64,000 nt of DNA, taken from positions 1 to 64,000 of the forward strand of contig NZ_NPKT01000021.1 in the NCBI RefSeq assembly GCF_008329565.1, read 5' to 3'. Source of the stretch: Mycolicibacterium sp. P1-5. GTDB lineage: Bacteria > Actinomycetota > Actinomycetes > Mycobacteriales > Mycobacteriaceae. Numbering within the stretch: position 1 is the stretch's first letter; each line of letters begins with the position of its first letter. The notes under the pieces are model-generated. The model worked only from the letters and a program-made list of their open reading frames with translations. It was not told the origin of the DNA and searched no databases. Shown here in pieces: positions 1 through 6,868 of the stretch. Position numbers and translations under genes: made by a program.

Positions 1-54
1 CCCGACCACCGCCACCAACGCACGCGTATCCATCGCCGTCACCTTCTGGGCCAT
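1..54 (-). CDS. Transposase N-terminus, IS481 family (partial)
   Basis: Eighteen codons starting at ATG (54-52) read MAQKVTAMDTRALVAVVG and run off the window. This resembles the start of mycobacterial IS481-family transposases, which open with an HTH domain before the DDE integrase core; the diagnostic core is not in view. It lies 30 bp inside the subterminal repeats of the element end, the expected place. No strong ribosome site is visible. The identification rests on this short N-terminus plus the terminal repeat, so the family assignment is probable rather than proven. Confidence 0.65.
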   Translation of the reverse strand, partial: MAQKVTAMDTRALVAVVG

Positions 55-136
55 GAACCACTCTGGATCCCAGCCCGATCAGGTGTACGCGATGTCCCGA
101 GACATACCCCTGTACGCGATGTCCTGAGACTTCACA
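1..136 (-). mobile_element. End of an IS481-type insertion sequence (partial)
   Basis: Seen: reading the minus strand inward from 136, the sequence opens TGTGAAGTCTCAGGACATCG and continues to GCGTACA, a TGT-initiated end of the kind found on IS481-family elements. The motif TGTACGCGATGTC occurs twice in the same orientation (84-96 and 111-123), so the end has a tandem subterminal repeat with a 27-bp period, a likely transposase-binding array. The 5' end of a transposase reading frame follows at 54-1. The rest lies outside the window. The outer boundary at 136 is inferred from the TGT/ACA rule; flanking base 137 begins host sequence that matches a hairpin found elsewhere in the window. Confidence 0.75.
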
Positions 137-140
137 GTTC

Positions 141-168
141 GCTCAGCGGCGGTTAGCACGCCGAAATC
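141..168. repeat. Half of a palindromic intergenic element, cut by the IS end
   Basis: Bases 147-168 match 19 of 22 positions of the right arm of the intact hairpin at 22458-22506 (arm core GTTAACGCGCCGAAATC there, GTTAGCACGCCGAAATC here), and 141-147 match its loop. The complementary left arm is absent: the IS end begins at 136 instead. The element lies just downstream of ung, where a terminator would be expected. The intact copy also lies at a gene 3' end. Confidence 0.7.
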
Positions 169-172
169 ACAT

Positions 173-901
173 CTAGGGCAGCTGCCAATCAATCGGCTCG
201 GCACCCATCCCCGCCAACAGTTCGTTGGCCCGGCTGAACGGTCGCGAGCCGAAGAACCCCCGTGACGCCGACAGCGGCGAGGGATGTGGCGACTCGATCG
301 CCACACAACTGTGCTCGATTCCCGAGTCGCTTCGCCCCTGCCCGCCGGCTCCGCCCTCCAGCATCGGCTTGAGCGTCGACGCATCGCGTCCCCACAGGAT
401 CGCCACCAGCGGTTGGTCGCGCGCCACGAGTGCGCGGATGGCGCATTCGGTGACCGCCTCCCAGCCCTTCCCCCGGTGCGACGCCGGGGTGCCGGGCCGC
501 ACGGTCAGCACCCTGTTGAGCAACATGACGCCGCGCTGCGACCACGGCGTGAGGTCGCCGGTCGATGGCAGCGGGTGGCCGAGGTCCGCGGTGTATTCGT
601 TGAAGATGTTGGCCAGGCTGCGCGGTAGCGGTCGCACGTCGGGCGCCACCGAAAAGCTCAGGCCCACCGCATGTCCCGGCGTCGGGTAGGGATCCTGGCC
701 GACGATCAGCACCCGAACCTCACTGAAGGGAAAGGTGAAGGCGCGCAACACGTTCGGGCCAGCAGGCAAATAGCCCCGACCGGCGGCGATCTCGTCCCGT
801 AGGAACCGGCCCATCTGAGTGACCTGGTCGCTGACCGGGGCGAGTGCCTGCGCCCAGCCGTCGTCGACGAGTTCGGTCAGCGGTCGGGCGGTGGTCGTCA
901 C
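173..901 (-). CDS. ung: Uracil-DNA glycosylase (family 1)
   Basis: Removes uracil from DNA by cleaving the N-glycosidic bond, the first step of base excision repair of deaminated cytosine. The 242-aa protein has the family 1 signatures: the water-activating motif VGQDPYPTPGHAVGLSF, with the catalytic Asp in GQDPY, and the C-terminal DNA-intercalating loop ESPHPSPLSASRGFFG (HPSPLS). Length is normal for Ung. The GTG start at 901 is preceded by TAGGTT ending six bases upstream, so transcription probably starts at the start codon itself (leaderless). It follows thiL by 22 bp on the same strand, the usual mycobacterial order. Its 3' side is bounded by a half hairpin and the IS end. Confidence 0.97.
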   Translation of the reverse strand: MTTTARPLTELVDDGWAQALAPVSDQVTQMGRFLRDEIAAGRGYLPAGPNVLRAFTFPFSEVRVLIVGQDPYPTPGHAVGLSFSVAPDVRPLPRSLANIFNEYTADLGHPLPSTGDLTPWSQRGVMLLNRVLTVRPGTPASHRGKGWEAVTECAIRALVARDQPLVAILWGRDASTLKPMLEGGAGGQGRSDSGIEHSCVAIESPHPSPLSASRGFFGSRPFSRANELLAGMGAEPIDWQLP

Positions 902-923
902 CGACGTAACCTAACGCGCACCG

Positions 924-1919
924 TCAGTCGAAGGATTGCCAACCCGCCGGGCCGGCCCACCGTTGTCCGTCGAGCAGCACGTCGGGCGAACCGTCTCGCA
1001 CGGTGCCGATCACCCGCCACCCGGGCGGCACCACGCCGGGGAAGCACGCGACGAGAGCGTGATCTTCACCACCGGAGAGCACCAACGCCATTGGGTCGAC
1101 GTCGGCGGCGGCGGCCCCGGCAGCGACGGCGTCGACGTCGGGTCGAAACGCGTCTGAGGCGAGATCGATGACAACTCCGGAGCCGTGGGCGATGTGGCCG
1201 AGGTCGGCGAGCAGGCCGTCGGAGACATCGGTCATGGCCTGCGCTCCGGCGTCGGCGGCCACCGCACCCTGCCCATACGGCGGCTGCGGCACGAGGTGAC
1301 GCTGTCGCAACTCGTTGAAACCATCAATGTCTTTGTGCCACAGCAAGTATCCCACGGCCGATCGTCCGAGCTCGCCGGCGACGGCGACCACCGTCCCGGC
1401 GCGCGCCCCACTGCGCAGCACCGGCGGACGGCCGCCGAGATCACCGAACGCGGTAACCGACACCACCCACTGTGGGCTGGCGACCAGATCACCGCCGACA
1501 ATCCCGGCCCCGAGCGTGCCGACCTCCTGCCACATTCCGTCGGCCAGCTCCTGGGCCCGCGACGCCGCAGTGTCGGGCGGAGCCCCGAACGCGACGACGA
1601 ACGCGCTCGGCCGCGCACCCATCGCCTCGATGTCGGCGGCGTTCTGCGCGATGGCTTTTCGGCCGACCTCGTGCGGTGACGACCAATCCAACCGGAAGTG
1701 GCGCCCCTCCACCAGCATGTCGGTGGTGACCACGACCCGACCGTCCGGCAGGTTCACCACCGCGGCGTCGTCGCCCGGCCCGACGGTCACTTCCGCCGGT
1801 TGGCGGCGCCCGGCCACCAGCCGGTCGATCATCGGGAACTCGCCGAGCTGACGCAAAGTGGGTTCGCCACCGTCGGCCACTAGGTCTGCCCTCCTGTTGT
1901 CGCCCAGGCTGATCGGCAC
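924..1919 (-). CDS. thiL: Thiamine-monophosphate kinase
   Basis: Phosphorylates thiamine monophosphate to thiamine diphosphate with ATP, the last step of cofactor synthesis, in the cytoplasm. The 331-aa protein shows the AIR-synthase/ThiL pattern: N-terminal GEFPMIDRLV, the Mg-binding GPGDDAAVV, the TTDMLVEGRHFRLDW segment, AQNAADIEAMGA, a GGDLV loop and a C-terminal DVSDGLLADL plus SGGEDHALV. GTG at 1919 is taken as start because TACCGT lies eight bases upstream on the minus strand, compatible with a leaderless transcript; no Shine-Dalgarno is seen. A slightly shorter N-terminus beginning near the conserved PTLRQLGEF is possible. It lies upstream of ung and is probably cotranscribed with it. 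Confidence 0.95.
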   Translation of the reverse strand: MPISLGDNRRADLVADGGEPTLRQLGEFPMIDRLVAGRRQPAEVTVGPGDDAAVVNLPDGRVVVTTDMLVEGRHFRLDWSSPHEVGRKAIAQNAADIEAMGARPSAFVVAFGAPPDTAASRAQELADGMWQEVGTLGAGIVGGDLVASPQWVVSVTAFGDLGGRPPVLRSGARAGTVVAVAGELGRSAVGYLLWHKDIDGFNELRQRHLVPQPPYGQGAVAADAGAQAMTDVSDGLLADLGHIAHGSGVVIDLASDAFRPDVDAVAAGAAAADVDPMALVLSGGEDHALVACFPGVVPPGWRVIGTVRDGSPDVLLDGQRWAGPAGWQSFD

Positions 1920-2018
1920 GGCAACCTACGGTACGTTGGGGCCTTGCCGGCACCCGGACATGCCAGTCTAGGTCGGCGCCGCGCGCGGGCGGCCAGTGGA
2001 ACGAGGAGGCGACGGGTA

Positions 2019-2252
2019 GTGGAGGCCTACATGCTGATCCAGACCGAGGTCGGCCGCGCCCAAGTCGTCGCCAAGCAGGTGGCCGCGCTACCCGGTGTGC
2101 TGTCGTCGGTATACGTCACCGGACCCTACGACGTGGTGGTCCGAATCGGCTCGGTCACGAACGACGAACTGACCGCCTCTGTGGTGCCCAGCGTTCAGCA
2201 GGTCGCCGGAATCACCCGAACTTTGACCTGCCCCATTGCCGATGCCGACTGA
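2019..2252 (+). CDS. Lrp/AsnC-type ligand-binding (RAM) domain protein, stand-alone
   Basis: The 77-aa product is only the regulator-of-amino-acid-metabolism (RAM, ACT-like beta-alpha-beta) half of Lrp/AsnC regulators: VEAYMLIQTEVGRAQVVAKQ then PGVLSSVYVTGPYDVVVRI. No helix-turn-helix precedes it. GTG at 2019 is preferred over the upstream in-frame start at 1944 because GAGGAGG (2003-2009) is correctly spaced and the RAM fold begins there. Stand-alone RAM proteins oligomerise and bind amino acids in characterised bacteria; the target here is unknown. It overlaps the next gene by 11 bp, so the two are translationally coupled. Confidence 0.8.
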   Translation: MEAYMLIQTEVGRAQVVAKQVAALPGVLSSVYVTGPYDVVVRIGSVTNDELTASVVPSVQQVAGITRTLTCPIADAD

Positions 2253-2808
2253 GCCCATCCCCGCGGTCACCGAAGAAAGCCTGTCGGACGGTCCTCCACG
2301 CGCGTTGCTGATCGCCGCGGTGATCGTGGCCGTGGTGGCGATCGGCGCCATCCTCGGCATCGCGGCCACCCGTAAAGCTCCGGTTCAGCGGGTGGTCATC
2401 GCCGCCGCGCCGGCGCCGAAAGCCGAGTCTTCGACGTGCCGGGATGTGATCAACGCACTCCCCGACAATCTCGGTGAATTCCACCGAGTCGCGGCGGCCG
2501 ACCCGGTACCGCCCGGTGTCGCTGCGTGGCGTGGCGCCGCCGATAATTACCCGGTCATTCTGCGGTGTGGCATCGACCGGCCGGCCGAGTTCGTGGTCGG
2601 CTCCCCCATCCAGGTGGTCAACGCGGTGCAGTGGTTCCAGATCACCGATCCCGGCACCGACCGCAGCACCTGGGTCACCGTGGACCGCCCGGTCTATCTA
2701 GCCCTCACCCTGCCGAAAGAGTCAGGGCCGACGCCCATTCAAGCGTTGTCGGACGTAATCGCTCGCACCATGCCCGCGATTCCGATCGAGCCGAACCCGC
2801 CCCGCTGA
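2242..2808 (+). CDS. DUF3515-family membrane-anchored protein
   Basis: The 188-aa protein has a short cytoplasmic N-terminus, one membrane segment (LLIAAVIVAVVAIGAILGIAA, about residues 24-44) and a C-terminal extracytoplasmic domain with two cysteines (SSTCRDVINALP and ILRCGIDRP) that could form a disulfide. The pattern TCxxxxxxLP...RCG is that of the actinobacterial DUF3515 family, whose function is unknown. ATG 2242 is preferred to the TTG two codons earlier. It overlaps the RAM-domain gene by 11 bp and ends one base before the converging ddlA stop, so there is no room for a terminator between them. Proximity to ddlA may hint at a cell-envelope role; this is inference. Confidence 0.8.
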   Translation: MPTEPIPAVTEESLSDGPPRALLIAAVIVAVVAIGAILGIAATRKAPVQRVVIAAAPAPKAESSTCRDVINALPDNLGEFHRVAAADPVPPGVAAWRGAADNYPVILRCGIDRPAEFVVGSPIQVVNAVQWFQITDPGTDRSTWVTVDRPVYLALTLPKESGPTPIQALSDVIARTMPAIPIEPNPPR

Positions 2809-2809
2809 A

Positions 2810-3913
2810 TCAGCGCAGACCGGTTCCACGCGCAAGCGCGGTCTCGACCATCGCGCCTACCAGCGTCTGGTAGTCGATGCCGCTGGCGGCCCACATGCGG
2901 GGATACATCGAAATCGTGGTGAAGCCCGGCATGGTGTTGATCTCGTTGACCACCGGTCCATCTTCGGTGAGGAAGAAATCGACCCGCGCCAAACCCTGGC
3001 AGTCCAGCGCCTTGAAGGTGCGAATTGCCAAGTGCCGCAGCTCCTCTGCGATGTCATCATCGACTTTCGCGGGCACGTCGAGCTCGGCGCCGTCATCGAG
3101 ATACTTGGTGGCGAAGTCGTAGAAGCCGTCGTCGCGGCCACCGATTCCGGCCACCCGGATCTCACCAATTGCGCTGGCTTGCACTGTGCCGTCCGGGAAT
3201 TCGAGGACACCGCACTCGAGCTCGCGGCCCTCGATCGCGGCTTCGATGATCACCTTGGGATCATGCCGGCGGGCATCGGCGATCGCCGCGGGCAGCTCGT
3301 CGGGGCTCATCACCCGATTCACCCCGATCGAGGAACCACCCCTAGCCGGTTTGACGAACATCGGAAAGCCAAGGCGCATGATGTCATCGAGGGTGGGCGC
3401 CTTTTCCTGCGGCCGCAGCACGACGTGATCGCCGATCGGCAGGCCGTCGGCGGCCAGCAGCTTCTTGGTGAATTCCTTGTCCATGCCCGCGGCGCTGGCC
3501 AGCACGCCGGCACCCACGTACGGCACGCCGGCCAACTCGAGCAGACCCTGGATGGTGCCGTCCTCGCCGTAGGGCCCGTGCAGGATCGGGAAGACGACGT
3601 CGACCGCGGTCAGCACCTCGCCGGCGGCCTGGCCCAACGACACCAGCTCCCCATTCCGCTGCGGATCGGCCGGCAACGCCAGGGCGGTACCCGACTCGGC
3701 ACTGACCTCCGGCAGTTTGCGATCGGTGATGGCCAGGGTCTCAGGCTTGCCGTCGGTCAGCACCCAGGTGCCCTCCGGGGTGATGCCCACCGCGACGACC
3801 TCGAAGCGTTCCGGATCAAGGTTCCGCAGGATGCTCCCGGCCGACACGCAGGAGATCGCGTGTTCGGAGCTGCGGCCCCCGTAGACGACGGCGACGCGGA
3901 TGCGAGAAGTCAC
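2810..3913 (-). CDS. ddlA: D-alanine--D-alanine ligase
   Basis: ATP-grasp enzyme joining two D-alanines for peptidoglycan precursor synthesis; target of D-cycloserine. The 367-aa sequence has the N-terminal VYGGRSSEHAISCVSA motif, the ILHGPYGEDGTIQGLLELAGVPYVG block, the ATP-grasp PMFVKPARGGSSIGV lysine/loop segment and the C-terminal metal site ARVDFFLTEDG...NEINTMPGFT. GTG at 3913 is the start matching the family N-terminus (MTSRIRVAVVYGG). It lies downstream of the PLP enzyme and gpsA on the same strand, 58 bp from the former, and probably belongs to that operon. The M. tuberculosis order gpdA2-ddlA is interrupted here by the PLP gene. Confidence 0.97.
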   Translation of the reverse strand: MTSRIRVAVVYGGRSSEHAISCVSAGSILRNLDPERFEVVAVGITPEGTWVLTDGKPETLAITDRKLPEVSAESGTALALPADPQRNGELVSLGQAAGEVLTAVDVVFPILHGPYGEDGTIQGLLELAGVPYVGAGVLASAAGMDKEFTKKLLAADGLPIGDHVVLRPQEKAPTLDDIMRLGFPMFVKPARGGSSIGVNRVMSPDELPAAIADARRHDPKVIIEAAIEGRELECGVLEFPDGTVQASAIGEIRVAGIGGRDDGFYDFATKYLDDGAELDVPAKVDDDIAEELRHLAIRTFKALDCQGLARVDFFLTEDGPVVNEINTMPGFTTISMYPRMWAASGIDYQTLVGAMVETALARGTGLR

Positions 3914-3971
3914 AAACTAGAGAGGCTACAGCCCAGCCGGTATGAGCACGATCTGGCGCCGTGAGCAGCGA

Positions 3972-5081
3972 TTATCCGGCGTCCAGGGCCGCGACGACGT
4001 CGGAGAGCAGGTCCTCGGTGTCCTCGATACCGGCCGAAATCCGGGCGAATCCGCCTGCCACCGGGTCGCCCCACCTGGCCCGACGGTCGACGGAGGTGTG
4101 GATGCCGCCGAAGCTGGTTGCGGCCACCAGCAGCTCGCTGCGCCGCACCAGGGCGTGCACTGCGGCCTCGTCGGCGAGTTCGATCGACACCAGCCCGCCG
4201 AAACGCCGCATCTGCTCGGCGGCCACCGGGTGGGCCGGGTCGTCGGGCAGTCCCGGGTAGCGCAGCGAACGGACTGCTCGGTGGCCCTGCAGCACGGTCG
4301 CCAGCGCGAGGGCGTTGTGACATTGCCGCTCGAACCTCAGCCCGAGGCTGCCGAGACTGCGCAGCACCAGCCAGGCCTCGAACGGTCCCAGGATCGCCCC
4401 GGACAACAGCCGTTCGCGTTCCACCGCGGCGATCAACTCAGGATCATTGCCGGCGATGTAGCCGGCCAGCATGTCGCTGTGTCCGGCCAAGGCCTTCGTG
4501 GCGCTGGCCACCACAAGGTCGGCGCCCAGCGAGAGCGGTTGCTGTCCGAGCGGGGTCGCGGTGGTGTTGTCCACCAGCAGCCGCGCGCCGCGGCCCCGGC
4601 AGACTTGGGCCAGCCGGCGCAGATCCACCACATCCAGCGCGGGATTCGTCGGGGTTTCGGCCAACACTACATCGGCGGTCTCGGCGGCCTGATAGATCTG
4701 GTCGGCGGAAGCTTCCTGGACCGTTATCCCTTGTGGGACAAGATTTTCAGCAGCATAGCGCCGCACCTGGTAGTAGCCGTCCGCCGGCACCACCAGCACC
4801 GAGCCCGGCTTGGCCGTCACCCGCAGCGCGGCGGTGATCGCCGCCATCCCCGAACCGAAAACCAATGCAGCTGCGGCACCCTCGAGCTGGGCCAGCGCCG
4901 ACTCGAGCTGCCGCCAGGTCGGGTTGGAGCCGCGGCCATAGGTGTTCTGTTCGCTGCCCTCATCGTCGGAGAGGTGATATGCCGATGCCAAGACCGGGCC
5001 CGGCCCGACCGGATCGCCCGGAATCGGCAGGGAACTCACAGCTTTGACGGCGCGGGTTGAATCGCCGAAGCGGTCGCTCAT
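3972..5081 (-). CDS. Cys/Met-metabolism PLP-dependent enzyme (cystathionine gamma-lyase/synthase type)
   Basis: Fold-type I PLP enzyme of the Cys/Met metabolism family, 369 aa. Visible motifs: TYGRGSNPTWRQLE near the N-terminus, GSGMAAITAAL phosphate-binding segment, VDNTTATP with the PLP-ring Asp, and SATKALAGHSDMLAGYI containing the Schiff-base lysine. The family interconverts cystathionine, homocysteine and cysteine; which activity this member has cannot be read from sequence alone. ATG at 5081 overlaps the gpsA stop (ATGA), so it is translationally coupled to gpsA; a longer reading frame to 5147 would run into gpsA and is rejected. I do not recall this gene in the M. tuberculosis gpdA2-ddlA junction. 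Confidence 0.85.
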   Translation of the reverse strand: MSDRFGDSTRAVKAVSSLPIPGDPVGPGPVLASAYHLSDDEGSEQNTYGRGSNPTWRQLESALAQLEGAAAALVFGSGMAAITAALRVTAKPGSVLVVPADGYYQVRRYAAENLVPQGITVQEASADQIYQAAETADVVLAETPTNPALDVVDLRRLAQVCRGRGARLLVDNTTATPLGQQPLSLGADLVVASATKALAGHSDMLAGYIAGNDPELIAAVERERLLSGAILGPFEAWLVLRSLGSLGLRFERQCHNALALATVLQGHRAVRSLRYPGLPDDPAHPVAAEQMRRFGGLVSIELADEAAVHALVRRSELLVAATSFGGIHTSVDRRARWGDPVAGGFARISAGIEDTEDLLSDVVAALDAG

Positions 5082-6088
5082 TCCGGTTTGGTGCTGCGGC
5101 CCAGCAACAGCGCCACCGCCTGGTCGACCGATAAACCTTTGTGGCACACCTGGTGAACCGCATCGGTGAGCGGCATCTCGACGTCGTAACTGGAGGCCAA
5201 CGCCAGAATGGACTGGCAGGAGGTGACACCTTCGGCGACGTGCCCGCCGGCGGCCAGCTGAGCGGCTTCCATGGTGCCGCCCCGTCCCAGTCGTTCGCCG
5301 AAGCTGCGGTTGCGCGAATGCGGTGATGTGCAGGTGGCGACCAGGTCACCCACTCCGGCAAGACCGGCCAGCGTCGCGGGCTTGGCGCCGACGGCGATTC
5401 CGAGCCGCATGATCTCGGCCAGCCCACGGGTGATGATCGCGGCCGCCGTGTTCTCGCCGAGACCCACCCCGGCCGCCATGCCACAGGCCAGGGCGATCAC
5501 GTTCTTGCACGCGCCGCCGATCTCGGTGCCGATGACGTCGGCGTTGGTGTAGGGGCGGAAGTAGCCGGTGCTCAGTGAGCGCTGCAGAGTGATCGCGCGG
5601 CCGGAGTCCGTGGCGGCCACCACGGTCGCGGCGGGCTGCCCCTGTGCGATCTCGTCGGCCAGATTTGGGCCTGACACGACGGCGACCTGATTGGGGTCGA
5701 CTCCGCCGGCCTGGACGATCACCTGGCTCATACGCATCAGGCTGTCCAACTCGATGCCCTTGGCAAGGCTCACCAGGGTGGCGTCATCGGCGATCAGACC
5801 GCGCCACCGTTCGAGGTTGGCGCGCAAGGTCTGCGCGGGAACCGCAAGCAGCACGGTCGTGAGTCCGTCGAGGGCCTCGGCCGCATCGGTGGTTGCCCGG
5901 ATCGCGGTAGGCAGCGCGATATCGGGGAGATAGCCGGTGTTGGTGTGCGTGGCGTTGATCGCCTCGGCGACTTCGGCCCGACGTGACCACAGCCGAACCT
6001 CTGAACCCGCATCGGCCAGCACCTTGGCCAACGCGGTTCCCCAGGCGCCGGCGCCCATCACCGCCGCGGTGCCCACCGTGCTGGTCAT
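5078..6088 (-). CDS. gpsA: Glycerol-3-phosphate dehydrogenase [NAD(P)+]
   Basis: Reduces dihydroxyacetone phosphate to sn-glycerol-3-phosphate, the backbone for phospholipids. The 336-aa protein has the Rossmann motif VMGAGAWGTALAKVLADAG, the SLAKGIE segment, SGPNLADEIAQGQPAA and the catalytic-lysine region GTEIGGACKNVIALACGMAAG, then ITRGLAEIMRLG and GVGDLVATCTSPHSRNR. ATG 6088 is chosen among close in-frame starts because TACGTT ends seven bases upstream, consistent with a leaderless promoter. The gene heads the minus-strand operon gpsA-PLP enzyme-ddlA. Confidence 0.96.
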   Translation of the reverse strand: MTSTVGTAAVMGAGAWGTALAKVLADAGSEVRLWSRRAEVAEAINATHTNTGYLPDIALPTAIRATTDAAEALDGLTTVLLAVPAQTLRANLERWRGLIADDATLVSLAKGIELDSLMRMSQVIVQAGGVDPNQVAVVSGPNLADEIAQGQPAATVVAATDSGRAITLQRSLSTGYFRPYTNADVIGTEIGGACKNVIALACGMAAGVGLGENTAAAIITRGLAEIMRLGIAVGAKPATLAGLAGVGDLVATCTSPHSRNRSFGERLGRGGTMEAAQLAAGGHVAEGVTSCQSILALASSYDVEMPLTDAVHQVCHKGLSVDQAVALLLGRSTKPE

Positions 6089-6171
6089 GGTCATTAACGT
6101 AACCCACGCCGCTGCGACCAACGCCGACCAGGAATGCAGCCAGCCCGAACGACGCTGAGAGGATGGTGAAC

Positions 6172-6801
6172 ATGAGCGCGGACATCGGCGTGATCATCGC
6201 GGTCAAACGCCTCACGGCTGCCAAGACCAGGCTGAGCCCGGTGTTCTCGGCGGCCACCCGCGAGCAGGTGGTACTCGCAATGTTGGTCGACACCGTCACT
6301 GCGGCCCGTGGCGTCAGCGCCGTGGAGTCCATTACCGTGGTCACCCCCGACGACACTGCGGCGGCCGCCGCGCGCGAGCTCGGCGCGGGTGTGCTGTTCG
6401 ACGCGACGCCACCGACCGAGCCCGACCCGCTGAACACCGCCGTGCGCTTCGCCTGGGCGACGGTAAGCGCGAAGACAGCGAACACCGTTGTGCTGCAAGG
6501 GGATCTACCCGCACTGCAGACCCATGAATTCGCCGACGCGGTGGCCCAGGCCCGCGCCCACCGGCGCAGCTTCGTCGCCGACCGCCCCGGCAGCGGCACA
6601 GCGGCGTTGTTCGCGTTCGGCGTTCCACTCGATCCATTGCTCGGCCATGATTCGGCCCGACGGCACCGCGACTCCGGTGCGGTGGAATTGACCGGCGCCT
6701 GGCCGGGACTGCGCTGTGACATCGATACCGTCGAAGACCTGGAGGCGGCCCGGTTACTCGGTGTCGGGGCGGCGACCACCAGGGCAATCGCGCATCACTG
6801 A
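6172..6801 (+). CDS. fbiD: Phosphoenolpyruvate (2-phospholactate) guanylyltransferase, F420 synthesis
   Basis: Activates phosphoenolpyruvate (or 2-phospho-L-lactate in archaeal CofC) with GTP to provide the side chain of coenzyme F420; mycobacterial FbiD uses phosphoenolpyruvate. The 209-aa protein begins IGVIIAVKRLTAAKTRLSPVFS, the CofC nucleotide-binding signature, followed by VVTPDD, LQGDLPAL (GDLP metal-binding) and the terminal GLRCDIDTVEDLEAA. ATG 6172 is favoured over the in-frame ATG at 6163 because GAGAGGA (6157-6163) is then correctly spaced. It is divergent from gpsA and precedes ppk, as in M. tuberculosis. Confidence 0.93.
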   Translation: MSADIGVIIAVKRLTAAKTRLSPVFSAATREQVVLAMLVDTVTAARGVSAVESITVVTPDDTAAAAARELGAGVLFDATPPTEPDPLNTAVRFAWATVSAKTANTVVLQGDLPALQTHEFADAVAQARAHRRSFVADRPGSGTAALFAFGVPLDPLLGHDSARRHRDSGAVELTGAWPGLRCDIDTVEDLEAARLLGVGAATTRAIAHH

Positions 6802-6868
6802 GGGTTAACAACGCTTGAACGGGCATCGACTTTGAGCCGCGCCGGTCCGCGCGCCCGGCCGATGAGGG

